Assembly (NCBI RefSeq): GCF_014283215.1
Contig: NZ_JACOMF010000005.1
Span: 62,001-126,000 of the forward strand
Source: Siccirubricoccus deserti
Lineage (GTDB): Bacteria > Pseudomonadota > Alphaproteobacteria > Acetobacterales > Acetobacteraceae
Length of the DNA stretch: 64,000 bases
Direction: 5' to 3'
In this document: piece by piece, positions 1 to 8,980 of the stretch
Layout: each line of letters starts with the position of its first letter
How positions within the stretch are numbered: position 1 is the stretch's first letter
Notes under the pieces: model-generated
Seen by the model: the letters and a program-made list of their open reading frames with translations, nothing else
What the model was told of the DNA's origin: nothing
The model's database searches: none
Translations under genes and position numbers: made by a program

Positions 1-2
1 AG

Positions 3-1019
3 GCCGAGTACCGCCGGCACGAGGCGCTGCATGCGCTGCCGCATCTGCACCAGCTCGGCAACAGCCTCGACCATGCGCATGTCTACCGCGCGGCGCTGCG
101 GACACCGGGTGTGCTGGTGCTGCACGACCCGGTGCTGCACCATCTGGTGGAGGCGCTGACCCTCGCCCGTGGCGACTGGGCGGCCTACGAAGCGGCGCTG
201 GCCGGCGAGTACGGCGCCGCCGGAAGGCGGCTGGCCCGGCTGCGGCGGGCCGGGCTGTTCGACCCGGCGCAGCGCTGGCTGCTGCCGCTGAACGGCGCAG
301 TGCTGGACCGGGCGAAGGGTGTCCTGGTCCACAGCCGCTTCGCCGCCGGCCGCATCGACCGGATCGGCGGGCCGGAGGTGCGGGTGGTGCCGCACCACCT
401 CTCGCCGCTGGTGCCGGCCGCCGACGGGCTGAGCCGAGAAGCCGCGCGCGTCCGGCTGGGCCTGCCGCAGGAGGTGCCGGTGCTGCTCTCGCTGGGCCAT
501 GCGACGCCGGCGAAGCGGATCGACCTGGTGCTGGCGGCGGTGGCGCGGCTGAAGGCGGCGGGATCGCCGCTGCTGCATGTCATCGCCGGTGCGTCGGACC
601 CCGGTTTCGATCTGGCCGGGCTGGTCGGCTCGCTCGGCCTCGGCGACCGGGTGCGCATCACCGGCTGGCTCACGGAGGCGGATTTCCTCGCCCATGCCCG
701 GGCCGCCGACCTGCTGGTGAACCTGCGTGCGCCGCTGGCGGGAGAAAGCTCCGGCGCGCTGGTGCGGGCCCTGGGGATGGGGCTGCCGGCGCTGGTGGAT
801 GATGCCGGGCCGGCAGCGGAATGGCCGGATGCGGTGGTGGCGAAGCTGCCGGTGGGACCGGAGCCGTTGCCGCGCCTCGGCGCGGCGATCGGCGCGCTGC
901 TCGCCGACCCGGCCGGGCTGGCGGCGCGCGGGTCGGCGGCGGCGGTGCATGTCCGGGCCGCCTGCGCCCCGGCGGTCTCGGCGGCCGCCTATCTGGCGGC
1001 GCTGCGCGACTGGCGGTGA
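3..1019 (+). CDS. Glycosyltransferase, family 4/GT1-like (5' end outside window)
   Basis: Partial gene: the reading frame is open from the first complete codon at position 3, and the protein match begins before the first ATG at 111, so the true start lies upstream of the window. The visible part starts with the end of the N-terminal Rossmann domain (LVLHDPVLHHL), passes an S-R-F-containing linker, and enters the GT-B C-terminal domain (LSLGHATPAKRIDLVL, then ITGWLTE and a SSGALVRALGMGLPALV nucleotide-sugar-binding loop). Family knowledge: such enzymes move a sugar from a nucleotide donor to a polysaccharide or lipid acceptor in the cytoplasm. An O-antigen ligase and a GT39-like protein lie within 15 kb, but they are not adjacent. 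Donor and acceptor cannot be told from sequence. Confidence 0.85.
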   Translation, partial: AEYRRHEALHALPHLHQLGNSLDHAHVYRAALRTPGVLVLHDPVLHHLVEALTLARGDWAAYEAALAGEYGAAGRRLARLRRAGLFDPAQRWLLPLNGAVLDRAKGVLVHSRFAAGRIDRIGGPEVRVVPHHLSPLVPAADGLSREAARVRLGLPQEVPVLLSLGHATPAKRIDLVLAAVARLKAAGSPLLHVIAGASDPGFDLAGLVGSLGLGDRVRITGWLTEADFLAHARAADLLVNLRAPLAGESSGALVRALGMGLPALVDDAGPAAEWPDAVVAKLPVGPEPLPRLGAAIGALLADPAGLAARGSAAAVHVRAACAPAVSAAAYLAALRDWR

Positions 1020-1220
1020 CGCCTGATGGGCTTCGCCTGGTCGCGTATCGCGCGAGATCCAACACATTTCACGTGATCAAGTGGGTTTGACTTCGCAACT
1101 TCGTGCCCTAACGGCATAGTTACGACTTACTTACGAAAAGTATGCATGGAGATGCAATCGTGCCCACGACCGGGACATGGTCGTCCGGCGGTGATAATGC
1201 GTATGAGGGATGATTGGGGC

Positions 1221-1661
1221 ATGGCGGATCGGGACAGGCCGGCGCTGAAGGTGCTGGTCGCGGAGGATGAGGCACTTGCGGCAATGGCCGTGGAGGATGT
1301 GCTCACCGGGTGCGGCCACACCGTGACCCTGGCGACGAACGGTGAGGATGCGCTGCACATGGCCAGGGCTTGCCATTTCGACGTTCTCATCACCGACCTG
1401 GCGATGCCGCGGATGACCGGCTGGGAGCTGCTCCACCAGCTGCGGCAGGAGCAGCCGGACCTGCCAGTGGTGGTGATGACCGGCTACCTGCCACCCGGCG
1501 GGCGGGAGATGCTGGTGAACGGCACCCAGACGCTGGTGGGGCTGCTGCTGAAACCCTTCACCATCACCCGGCTAGTGGAACTGCTGGAGGAGGTGGTGTC
1601 GCGGGCGCGGCGGCCTGCCCCCGTCGTGGAGGTGCGGCACCTGATGCAGGCGGCGGAGTAG
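1221..1661 (+). CDS. Orphan single-domain response regulator (CheY-like receiver)
   Basis: A lone receiver domain of about 146 residues with no output domain. The acidic pair (A-E-D-E), the phospho-accepting Asp in VLITDLAMP, the Thr in VVMTGY and the Lys in LLKPF are all present, so it should be phosphorylatable. The ATG at 1221 is preferred because the receiver fold begins nine residues later. In-frame ATGs at 1146 and 1200 would add an unconserved extension. No histidine kinase is adjacent; the nearest is at 15.5 kb. The 200 bp upstream are less GC-rich and include a near-palindrome, CACGTGATCAAGTG, around 1069-1082. Proteins of this kind usually act by contacting a partner or carrying phosphate in a relay. 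The partner here is unknown. Confidence 0.85.
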   Translation: MADRDRPALKVLVAEDEALAAMAVEDVLTGCGHTVTLATNGEDALHMARACHFDVLITDLAMPRMTGWELLHQLRQEQPDLPVVVMTGYLPPGGREMLVNGTQTLVGLLLKPFTITRLVELLEEVVSRARRPAPVVEVRHLMQAAE

Positions 1662-1947
1662 GAGCTTCCCACAGGATCGCTTCGCCGTGTTGCGGGGGTA
1701 CGATGATCCCTCCCGACCTGCGTTCCGGTATCCTGGGTGATCGGAGCGGATCGCGGCGGGGAGGTGAAGGCTGCGGCGCGAGACTCCGCTGTCAGGCACC
1801 GGCGCGATGCCGCAGGAGTGGCCGGGCCGGCGGTGGTTCGTTCATCCTTTTCCGCCACAGCTTCGGCCCTGTCGTGCCACCATCCGCGCCGAAGCTTCCG
1901 GCGCTGTCCGATTGACCTTGACCTCACGCCGCCGGCAGGGTGCACCG

Positions 1948-2823
1948 ATGCGTTCATGGACCGTTTTGCTTGCCGCCTGCACCCTGCTCGCCACACTGGC
2001 CCAGGGCCAGAAGCCGCCGCCACTTGGCGTCGAGCCCGCCCCCATGGGGCCCAGCGGCAAGCCTGCCCCCAGCGGAATCCGGCCGGAGATGCTGCAGCCA
2101 CAGCCCGGCTCCCGCGCCACCGCGCTGCCCGGCAAGCCGCCGCCGCTGCCACCCGGCGGCGGGCCCTTCGGCGGGGGTGATGCTGGCCGGCGCCAGGTCT
2201 CCTCCGGCACCGGCTTCGTGGTCGCGCCGGGGCGGCTGCTGACCAACCACCATGTGGCGGCCGGCTGCACCGAGATGCGGGTCCGCACCGCCGCCGGCGG
2301 CACCGAGCTGGTGGCGACCGTCGCGGCTCAGGACGAGCGGCGCGACCTCGCCCTGCTGAACATCCGCGGCGAGGTCGGGCCGCCGCTCACCTTCCGCGGC
2401 GGGCCGGAGCCGCGGCGGGGCGAGGGGGTGGTGACCTATGGCTTCCCCCTGGCCGGGCTGCTCTCCTCCGGCCCGACCCTCACCACCGGGGAGATCTCGG
2501 CGCTGGCCGGGCTGCGCGACAACCCGCGGCAGTTCCAGATCAGCGCGCCGGTGCAGCCGGGGAATTCCGGCGGCCCGCTGCTCGACATGCAGGGCCATGT
2601 GGTCGGCGTGGTGGTTTCCAAGCTGAACGCCCAGCGCATCGCCCAGAGCACCGGCGACATTCCGCAGAACGTCAATTTCGCGGTGAAGGGCACCGAGGCG
2701 CTGGAGTTCCTCCGCCGCAACGGGGTGGAGCCGCGGGTGAGCGCCTCCGCCGGCCCGCGCAGCGCGGCCGAGGTGGGGGAGCTGGCGCACCCATCCACGG
2801 TGTTCCTGCGCTGCATGCGGTAG
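1948..2823 (+). CDS. Secreted trypsin-like serine protease (S1C/HtrA-like, no PDZ)
   Basis: 291 residues. The ATG at 1948 is chosen because it starts a clear signal peptide (RSWTVLLAACTLLATLA, then AQGQ); an earlier in-frame ATG at 1807 would bury it. A proline-rich linker of about 65 residues follows, then the protease domain. His lies in TNHHVAAGC, Asp in RRDLALL and Ser in QPGNSGGPLL, so the triad is complete. There is no PDZ domain after the catalytic domain, unlike DegP/DegQ. It should act in the periplasm or outside the cell; the substrate is unknown. A close paralogue at 60132-61172 shares the stretches VVTYGFPLAG, QPGNSGGPLLD, VVVSKLNAQR and QNVNFAVKG. Confidence 0.85.
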   Translation: MRSWTVLLAACTLLATLAQGQKPPPLGVEPAPMGPSGKPAPSGIRPEMLQPQPGSRATALPGKPPPLPPGGGPFGGGDAGRRQVSSGTGFVVAPGRLLTNHHVAAGCTEMRVRTAAGGTELVATVAAQDERRDLALLNIRGEVGPPLTFRGGPEPRRGEGVVTYGFPLAGLLSSGPTLTTGEISALAGLRDNPRQFQISAPVQPGNSGGPLLDMQGHVVGVVVSKLNAQRIAQSTGDIPQNVNFAVKGTEALEFLRRNGVEPRVSASAGPRSAAEVGELAHPSTVFLRCMR

Positions 2824-2854
2824 TAGCGTCGGCCGCAACGGAGGAGAAATACCG

Positions 2855-4441
2855 ATGCGGCCAGTCGATGCGCCGACCCTGAAGCGCTGGATCAATGACG
2901 GCGGGGAGCTTGCCATCCTCGATGCCCGCGAGGATGGCGAGTTCGGCAAATCCCATCTGTTCTGGGCCAATCCCTGCGGCCAGTCCCGCGCCGAGCTGCG
3001 GGCCCGCGCGCTGTTGCCGCGCAAGGGTGTCCGCATCGTCTGCGTCGATGGCGGGGAGGGCGGGCTGGCGGTGCGGCTGGCCGGCTACCTCGAAGGCATC
3101 GGCTATGCCGAGGTGGCGGTGCTGGAGGGTGGCACCAGGGCCTGGGCGGCGGCCGGCTACGTGCTGTTCTCCGGGGTGAACGTGCCTTCCAAGGCCTTCG
3201 GCGAATGGGTCGAGCACCATTACGGCACGCCCTCCGTCGATCCCGGCGAGCTGCATGCGATGATCGAGGGTGGCACCGACATGGTGATCCTCGACAGCCG
3301 GCCGATGGAGGAATTCCACCGCATGTCCATCCCCGGCGCCATCGACGTGCCGGGCGGCGAGCTGGTCTACCGCATCGGCGAGATCGCGCCCGACCCGAAC
3401 ACCACCATCGTGGTGAACTGCGCCGGCCGGACCCGCAGCATCATGGGTGCGGAATCGCTGCGCAGCGCCGGGGTGCCGAACAAGGTCGTGGCGCTGCGCA
3501 ACGGCACCATGGGATGGGAGCTGGCGGGCTTTTCCTGCGACCGTGGCCGCGATGCGAGCTTCCCGCGCGGCACGCCTGCGAGCCTCGGCACCGCCCTTTC
3601 GCGTGCCACCGCCTTCGCCGAGCGCTCCGGGGTGAAGACGATCGACCGCGCCGGGCTGGCGGCGCTGCTGGCCGATGGCAGCCGCACCACCCACGTGCTG
3701 GATGTGCGCGACCCGGCGGAATACGCCGCCGGCCACCTGCCGGGCAGCCGCAACGCCCCGGGCGGGCAGCTGGTGCAGGGCACCGACAATTGGGTTGCCG
3801 TCCGCGGTGCCCGGATCGTGCTGGTGGATGACACCGGGGTGCGCGCCCGGATGACCGGCGGCTGGCTCCGCCAGCTCGGCCAATGGGAGGTCTTTGTGCT
3901 GGAAGCTGGCCTCGACGGGCCGCTGGAGACCGCGCCCTGGATGCCGGAATGCCCGGAGGCCGCCGCCATCGACGCGCCGCGCATTGCCCCCACCGCCCTG
4001 GCCGGGCTGCTGGAGAAGGGGGCCGCCCGCGTGGTGCAGCTCTCCCGCTCCATCGACTTCCGCGAGGCGCATCTGCCGGGCGCGCTCTGGGGCGTCCGCA
4101 CCCGGCTGGCCGGGCTGGCCCCGGCGCTGGCCGGCGCCGCGCAGGTGGTGGTCGCCGCCCCGGATGATGCCATCGCCCGGCTGGCGGTGCCGGAGCTGCA
4201 GGGCCTGACCAAGGCCCCCGTTGCGGTGCTGGAAGGCGGAATCGCTGCCTGGAAGGCGGCCGGGCTGCCGCTTTCCGCCAATCGCCGCACCCCGGAGGAT
4301 GCCGAGTGCATCGACGCCTACCTCCGCCCCTATGACCGCAATGACGGGGTCGAGGCGGCGATGCGGGAATACCTCTCCTGGGAGATCGACCTGGTGCACG
4401 AGGTTGCCCGGGATGGCGATGCCCGCTTCGGCCAGGCTTGA
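2855..4441 (+). CDS. Tandem rhodanese-domain protein (four domains)
   Basis: 528 residues built from four rhodanese-like repeats, at roughly 5-110, 130-235, 265-360 and 375-475. Only the second carries a standard CxxxxR active-site loop (VNCAGRTRS). The first has a Cys in VCVDGGEG without the usual Arg. The third has Asp (VLVDDTG) and the fourth Ala (VVAAPDD) where the Cys should be. Rhodaneses move sulfane sulfur through a cysteine persulfide, so at most one or two domains can be catalytic and the others are probably structural or binding modules. A GGAGGAG ribosome-binding site lies 7 bases before the ATG. comF overlaps its 3' end. The physiological sulfur donor and acceptor are unknown. 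Confidence 0.85.
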   Translation: MRPVDAPTLKRWINDGGELAILDAREDGEFGKSHLFWANPCGQSRAELRARALLPRKGVRIVCVDGGEGGLAVRLAGYLEGIGYAEVAVLEGGTRAWAAAGYVLFSGVNVPSKAFGEWVEHHYGTPSVDPGELHAMIEGGTDMVILDSRPMEEFHRMSIPGAIDVPGGELVYRIGEIAPDPNTTIVVNCAGRTRSIMGAESLRSAGVPNKVVALRNGTMGWELAGFSCDRGRDASFPRGTPASLGTALSRATAFAERSGVKTIDRAGLAALLADGSRTTHVLDVRDPAEYAAGHLPGSRNAPGGQLVQGTDNWVAVRGARIVLVDDTGVRARMTGGWLRQLGQWEVFVLEAGLDGPLETAPWMPECPEAAAIDAPRIAPTALAGLLEKGAARVVQLSRSIDFREAHLPGALWGVRTRLAGLAPALAGAAQVVVAAPDDAIARLAVPELQGLTKAPVAVLEGGIAAWKAAGLPLSANRRTPEDAECIDAYLRPYDRNDGVEAAMREYLSWEIDLVHEVARDGDARFGQA

Positions 4442-5204
4442 GCCGCTTCGCCGCTTCGGGCGCCGCCTCGGGATCGGTGCGCTCGACCTGCTGCTGCCGC
4501 CGCATTGCCTGACCTGCGATGCGGCGGTCGACCGCCAGGGGACGATGTGCGGCCCCTGTTTCGCCGGCCTCTCCTTCGTCGGCGCGCCTTGCTGCGGGTG
4601 CTGCGGCGTGCCCTTCCCGCATGCGGGCGTCGGCACGCCCTCGGCCGCCGGGCCGCTCTGCCCGGGCTGTGCCGGGCGGAAGCCGAGCTTCGGCCAGGCG
4701 CGGGCGGCGTTGCGCTATGATGCCGGGTCGCAGCGGCTGATCCTGCCCTTCAAGCATGCCGACCGGACCGAGCTGGCAGGGCCGCTGGCGGCCCACATGG
4801 CTCGTGCCGGGGCGGCGCTGCTGGCACGGGCGGATCTGCTGGCGCCGGTGCCGCTGCATTGGCGGCGGCTGCTCTCCCGCCGCTACAACCAAGCGGCGCT
4901 GCTCTCGGCCCGGCTGGCCCGGCGGGCCGGGAAACCCGACATCCCCGACCTGCTGCGCCGCCGCCGCGCCACCCCGCCGCTTGGCGAGCGCGGCGCGGCG
5001 GAGCGCACAGCGGTGCTGGCCGGGGCCTTCGCCATCGCCCGCCCGGCACGGATCGCCGGAAGGCGGGTGCTGCTGGTGGATGACGTCATGACCTCCGGCG
5101 CCACCGCCGAAGCCTGCGCCCTGGCGCTGCTGGAGGCCGGGGCGGCGGCGGTGGATGTGCTGGCCGCGGCCCGGGTGCCCGACCCGCGCCTGGAAGCAGC
5201 TTGA
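4413..5204 (+). CDS. comF: ComF family protein (double zinc ribbon + phosphoribosyltransferase fold)
   Basis: 263 residues from ATG 4413; the ATG at 4419 is an equally possible start, and both overlap the end of the rhodanese gene. The N-terminus has the double zinc-ribbon cysteine pattern of the family (HCLTC, MCGPC, CCGCC and LCPGC). The C-terminus has the type I phosphoribosyltransferase signature RVLLVDDVMTSGATA. ComF is needed for DNA uptake in naturally competent bacteria. In other bacteria the homologue is widespread without a proven role, so competence should not be assumed. The overlap suggests translational coupling to the upstream gene. A glutaredoxin follows 31 bases later. Confidence 0.9.
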   Translation: MAMPASARLEPLRRFGRRLGIGALDLLLPPHCLTCDAAVDRQGTMCGPCFAGLSFVGAPCCGCCGVPFPHAGVGTPSAAGPLCPGCAGRKPSFGQARAALRYDAGSQRLILPFKHADRTELAGPLAAHMARAGAALLARADLLAPVPLHWRRLLSRRYNQAALLSARLARRAGKPDIPDLLRRRRATPPLGERGAAERTAVLAGAFAIARPARIAGRRVLLVDDVMTSGATAEACALALLEAGAAAVDVLAAARVPDPRLEAA

Positions 5205-5235
5205 TTCGGACGCGGGCATCACCAAAATCCGGTGC

Positions 5236-5493
5236 ATGCCCAAAGTCGAAATCTACACCACCCCGTTCTGCCCCTTTTGCGACCGCGCCAAGGCGCTGCT
5301 GACGAAGAAGGGTGTCGCCTTCGAGGAATTCGATGCGCCGCATGGCTCGCAGGCCCGCAGGGATGCCATCGCACGCTCCGGCGGCCGCTCCACCGTGCCG
5401 CAGATCTTCATCGACGGCAGGGCGATCGGCGGCTCGGACGATCTTGCCGCGTTGGAGCGGGCGGGGAAGCTGGATGGGCTGCTCGCGGCCTGA
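5236..5493 (+). CDS. grxC: Glutaredoxin 3 family
   Basis: 85 residues, the full length of a class I glutaredoxin. The dithiol motif CPFC is near the N-terminus (YTTPFCPFCDRAK). The glutathione-binding TVPQIFIDG segment with its cis-Pro and the GGSDDL motif are intact. It should reduce protein disulfides or mixed disulfides in the cytoplasm using glutathione. The ATG at 5236 is taken because the thioredoxin-fold beta strand KVEIYTT starts directly after it. It lies between comF and a DUF1178 gene; this order is commonly kept in alphaproteobacteria. Confidence 0.93.
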   Translation: MPKVEIYTTPFCPFCDRAKALLTKKGVAFEEFDAPHGSQARRDAIARSGGRSTVPQIFIDGRAIGGSDDLAALERAGKLDGLLAA

Positions 5494-5602
5494 GAGGCGG
5501 AAAAATCCCGTGGCGCAAGGAGATGGCACTCGCCGCTGAGGAGTGCCAAGCTTATATGCTGAGCAGCGCCCCGGCATTGGCGCGGGGCCGAGGAAGAGCG
5601 GG

Positions 5603-6085
5603 ATGATTCACTACGACCTCCGTTGCGGGTCCGGTCACGAGTTCGACGGCTGGTTCAAGGACAGCGAGGCCTACAACAAGCAGGCCAAGGCCGGCTTCGT
5701 GCAGTGCCCGGTCTGCGGCGGCACCGAGGTGACCAAGCAGCTCATGGCCCCGGCGATCCCGAAGAAGGGCCGCAAACGGGTGCAGGAGGTTCCGCCCCCG
5801 CTGGCCGAGGCGCCGGCGGCACCCCCGGCTGCCACGCGCAGTCAGGCCGCTGCTGGCCCGGTGCCGGCCCAGGTGATGGCGCTGCTGCAACGCATGCGGT
5901 CCGAAGTCGAGAAGCATTGCGATTACGTCGGCAATGAGTTTGCCGAGGAAGCCCGCAAGATCCATCGTGGCGAAAGCGACCGCCGCGGCATCTACGGCGA
6001 GGCCAGCGATGCCGATGCCGATGCGCTGCGCGAGGAAGGCATCGAGGTGGCGCGGATCCCCTGGGTGCCGCGGGCCGACGGCTAG
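5603..6085 (+). CDS. DUF1178 family protein
   Basis: 160 residues. The start (MIHYDLRC, GHEFDGWF) and the paired cysteines in VQCPVCGG are typical of DUF1178, a small family of unknown function with a probable N-terminal zinc ribbon. The C-terminal half (EVEKHCDYVGNEFAEEARK to GIYGEAS and IPWVPRAD) is also conserved in the family. AGGAAGAG precedes the ATG at 5603. In many alphaproteobacteria a nitrilase-like carbon-nitrogen hydrolase gene sits between the glutaredoxin and this gene; here the 109-bp gap holds none. A two-hairpin intergenic repeat follows the stop codon. Confidence 0.88.
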   Translation: MIHYDLRCGSGHEFDGWFKDSEAYNKQAKAGFVQCPVCGGTEVTKQLMAPAIPKKGRKRVQEVPPPLAEAPAAPPAATRSQAAAGPVPAQVMALLQRMRSEVEKHCDYVGNEFAEEARKIHRGESDRRGIYGEASDADADALREEGIEVARIPWVPRADG

Positions 6086-6100
6086 AGAGAGCCCTCCCTG

Positions 6101-6180
6101 TCACGGCCGGACTTGATCCGGCCATCTCAAACCCTGGTTGTCGCCCAATCCAGGATGTGCGGGTCAAATCCGCGCATGAC
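6101..6180. repeat. Two-hairpin intergenic repeat, copy 1
   Basis: About 80 bp made of two facing hairpins, CGGCCGGACTTGATCCGGCC and TGCGGGTCAAATCCGCGCA, separated by about 30 bp. It lies between the convergent DUF1178 and O-antigen ligase genes. Its right half supplies the last few codons and the stop of the ligase gene. Related copies occur at 34905, 44383, 48831, 52934, 60019 and 62463. Confidence 0.7.
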
Positions 6181-7420
6181 GTGCAGGGGGCGGCTGCGAC
6201 AGCGCCGCCGCCGCGGCCAGCGCCAGCAGCTCCGTTCCCACCCACCATTCCTGCCAGGTGCCGAAGCTCAGCATGGCGGTGACGCTGCCAGCCGCCAGCA
6301 TCGCCGTCGCCACCGGCGGCGCGGCGGAGCGTGCCGCCGCCAGCCCCAGCAGCCAGGCCAGCGCCGCCGCCAGCAGCACCCCGGGCAGCCCCAGCTCCAG
6401 CCGCAACTGCAATGGCCCGTTATGCGGGTGCAGCGGCAGCAGCTCGGCCCGCGGCGCCCAGCTCTCGGCATGCGGGCTGGTCAGGCCGAAGCGTTCCCGC
6501 ACCGCCGGGCTCGGCGCATCATGGTTGCCGGGGATGTTGCGGCTGGCTTCCATGCCCCAGCCAAGCCAGGGCCGCTCGGCGATGCGATCGCCGACGAAGT
6601 CCCAGATCAGCAGCCGATGCGCCGCCGAGGGCGGTAGCCCGGCCGCGGGCACGCCGCCCGCCAGTACCGGGCCGAGCACCGCCGGTGTCGCCAGAATCGC
6701 CACCGCCAGCGCGGCCCCCAGCGCCCGCGGCACCAGGCGAGGCGCCGTCCAGGCGGCGAGCCCAGCCACCCCACCGGCCACCACTGCGATCCGCGCCGAC
6801 TCGCCTGGCAGCGCCAGCAGCACCGCCGCGCCGCCAACCAGCCCAAACCCGCGTAGCCAGCGCGGCAGCGGCGCCACAGCCAGCAGCGGCAGCCACAGCG
6901 CCATGGCCGAGGCCGCCGGCTTCAGCCCGAATTGCAGGCTCGGCGGAATCTCCCGCAGCCCGCGCACCAGGGCGCGGATGGCATTGCCGGTGGCGAAATC
7001 GAGCCCCGCCAGGACGAGGCCCGCCGCCAGCCCACCGCTCGCCACCAGCAGCAACCGCATTTGCGCCGCGGCGTCATCCGCCGCGACCGCCCGCACCGCC
7101 GCCGCGCCCAGGGCAACGAAGCCGCCGATCTGCAAGGCGGTGAAACCCGCCAGCCCCGGCCGCGGCGCCCAGAGCGCCGTCACCGCTGCCCAGCCGAACA
7201 ACGCCAGCGCCACCAGCGCCGCGGTACCGCGCGGCCAGGGCCAGGACCCCTGCCGCTGCCGATGCAGCACCACGCAGCCAAGCAATGCCGCCAGCGCAAT
7301 CGGCGCCAGCGCCTTGGATTGCAGCACCCCGGCCACCGGCGCCACCGCCAGCCCGATCGCCAGCGGCAGGCTCGGGGCCACGCGGGTGGCGCGCCCCGAG
7401 ACCGCAGTCGTCGTGCTCAA
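6164..7420 (-). CDS. O-antigen ligase family membrane protein
   Basis: 418 residues, almost entirely hydrophobic, with about ten predicted membrane segments. A larger periplasmic loop lies in the last third, with the Wzy_C-like motif around LLIWDFVGDRIAERPWLGWG and later HPHNGPLQLRLELG. Family knowledge: these inner-membrane enzymes join polymerised O-antigen or similar polysaccharide to lipid A-core, or act as polymerases or protein O-oligosaccharyltransferases. The start is a TTG at 7420 that overlaps the TGA of the upstream aminotransferase (TTGA), which suggests coupling. A GTG 39 bases further in is an alternative. The last codons lie in an intergenic repeat. No complete O-antigen cluster surrounds it. 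Confidence 0.82.
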   Translation of the reverse strand: MSTTTAVSGRATRVAPSLPLAIGLAVAPVAGVLQSKALAPIALAALLGCVVLHRQRQGSWPWPRGTAALVALALFGWAAVTALWAPRPGLAGFTALQIGGFVALGAAAVRAVAADDAAAQMRLLLVASGGLAAGLVLAGLDFATGNAIRALVRGLREIPPSLQFGLKPAASAMALWLPLLAVAPLPRWLRGFGLVGGAAVLLALPGESARIAVVAGGVAGLAAWTAPRLVPRALGAALAVAILATPAVLGPVLAGGVPAAGLPPSAAHRLLIWDFVGDRIAERPWLGWGMEASRNIPGNHDAPSPAVRERFGLTSPHAESWAPRAELLPLHPHNGPLQLRLELGLPGVLLAAALAWLLGLAAARSAAPPVATAMLAAGSVTAMLSFGTWQEWWVGTELLALAAAAALSQPPPARHARI

Positions 7421-8811
7421 ACCGCGGCGATGCTCTCGCGCCGCACCGTCACCGTGATCTCGTCGAGCGACTTGCCGAAGCGGTTCAGCATCTCGTCGAT
7501 CTCCTCCTCGGTGATGATCAGCGGCGGCGAGAAGCCAAGGCTGTCATTGGTCATGGCGCGGAGGATGACGCCGTTCTGCTCGCCGATCTTGGTCAGCCGG
7601 ATGCCGACCTTCTGCGCCGGGTCGAAGTTCTTCTTCGCTGCCTTGTCGGCCACCAGCTCGACACCGGCGATCAGCCCGGTGCCGCGGACCTCGCCGACCA
7701 GCGGATGGTCGGCGAAGCGGCGGCGCAACTCCTTCTGCATATGCGCGCCGACGCGCTGCACATGCTTCCCGATCTCCATCTCGTCGTAGATCTTCAGTGT
7801 CTCGATGGCGACGGCCGCCGGCACCGGATGGCCGGAATAGGTGAAGCCATGGCCCCAGGTGCCGATGGAGGATGACCCCTCGGCAATGCCCTGGAACACC
7901 CGCTCATTCACCATCACCGCCGAGATCGGCAGGTAGGAGGCGCTGAGCGCCTTGGCGCAGACCAGGATATCCGGCTCGATGCCGAGGGTCTGGCTGCCCC
8001 AGTAGTTGCCGGTGCGCCAGAAGCCGCAGATCACCTCATCCACCACGAAGAGCACGTCATGCTTCTTCAATACCGCCTGGATCTTCGGGAAATAGGTCTC
8101 GGGCGGCAGGATCACGCCGCCGGCGCCCATGATCGGCTCGGCCCAGAAGGCGGCGACCGTCTCCGGGCCCTCGGCCACGATCCTGGCGTCCAGCTCCTCG
8201 GCCAGGCGGGTGGCGAAGGCGTCCTCGGACTCGCCGGGCAGGGCGTTGTGGTAGTGGTGCGGCGTGCCGACGTGGTGGAAGCCCGGCAGCGGCAGGTCGA
8301 ACAGCTTGTGGTTGGCCGGCAGGCCGGTGAGGCTCGCCGCCGCCAGGGTGATGCCGTGGTAGCCCTTCAGCCGGGCGATGATCTTCTTCTTCTCCGGCCG
8401 GCCGATGGCGTTGTTCATGTACCAGATCATCTTGATGGCGCTGTCATTCGCCTCGGACCCCGAGTTGGCGAAGAACACCTTGCTCATCGTGACCGGCGCG
8501 CGCTCGATCAGCATTTCGCTGAGGTCGATCAGCGGCTCATGCGATTTGGCGGTGAAGGAATGGTAGAAGGGCAGCTTGCGCATCTGCGCCGCCGCCGCCT
8601 GCACCAGCCGCTCGTTGTCGAAGCCGAGGCTGGCGCACCACAGGCCGGCGACGCTCTCGATGTATTCCTTGCCCTGGTCGTCGTAGACCCGCACGCCCTG
8701 GCCACGGCTGATCACCACCGGGCCGGCTTGCAGATGCGCCTTGTGGTCGGTGTAGGGGTGCAGCGCATAGGCGATATCGCGGGCGGCATTGGAATTGCGG
8801 GGCGGGTTCAT
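7417..8811 (-). CDS. Class III (omega-amino acid) aminotransferase, PLP-dependent
   Basis: 464 residues. The fold-type I class III pattern is complete: NSGSEANDSAIKM, YHGIT, the Asp of VVDEVICGFWRTG that contacts the pyridine nitrogen (about residue 258), and the Schiff-base Lys in VCAKALSASYLP (about residue 287). This matches the aspartate-aminotransferase-family/omega-amino acid:pyruvate group, which moves amino groups from beta-alanine, GABA, putrescine-type amines or taurine to pyruvate or 2-oxoglutarate. The exact donor is not readable. The start at ATG 8811 follows GAGAAGG. The gene is divergent from the molybdoenzyme at 8981, and the downstream O-antigen ligase overlaps it. Confidence 0.9.
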   Translation of the reverse strand: MNPPRNSNAARDIAYALHPYTDHKAHLQAGPVVISRGQGVRVYDDQGKEYIESVAGLWCASLGFDNERLVQAAAAQMRKLPFYHSFTAKSHEPLIDLSEMLIERAPVTMSKVFFANSGSEANDSAIKMIWYMNNAIGRPEKKKIIARLKGYHGITLAAASLTGLPANHKLFDLPLPGFHHVGTPHHYHNALPGESEDAFATRLAEELDARIVAEGPETVAAFWAEPIMGAGGVILPPETYFPKIQAVLKKHDVLFVVDEVICGFWRTGNYWGSQTLGIEPDILVCAKALSASYLPISAVMVNERVFQGIAEGSSSIGTWGHGFTYSGHPVPAAVAIETLKIYDEMEIGKHVQRVGAHMQKELRRRFADHPLVGEVRGTGLIAGVELVADKAAKKNFDPAQKVGIRLTKIGEQNGVILRAMTNDSLGFSPPLIITEEEIDEMLNRFGKSLDEITVTVRRESIAAV

Positions 8812-8980
8812 GTCCGGGCCTTCTCTACGGTCGCCGGAGCTTACGCCAGGAATGGGCCGCGACCCAAGAGATGGTGGATCATGGCGTCCAGTGGCCGGTC
8901 GCAGCCTTGTCGGCCCGCCCCGGATGGACGGCCCCCGCCCGGCGGTGGCAGATAACCGCCACGGGTGAGAGGATGATGCG

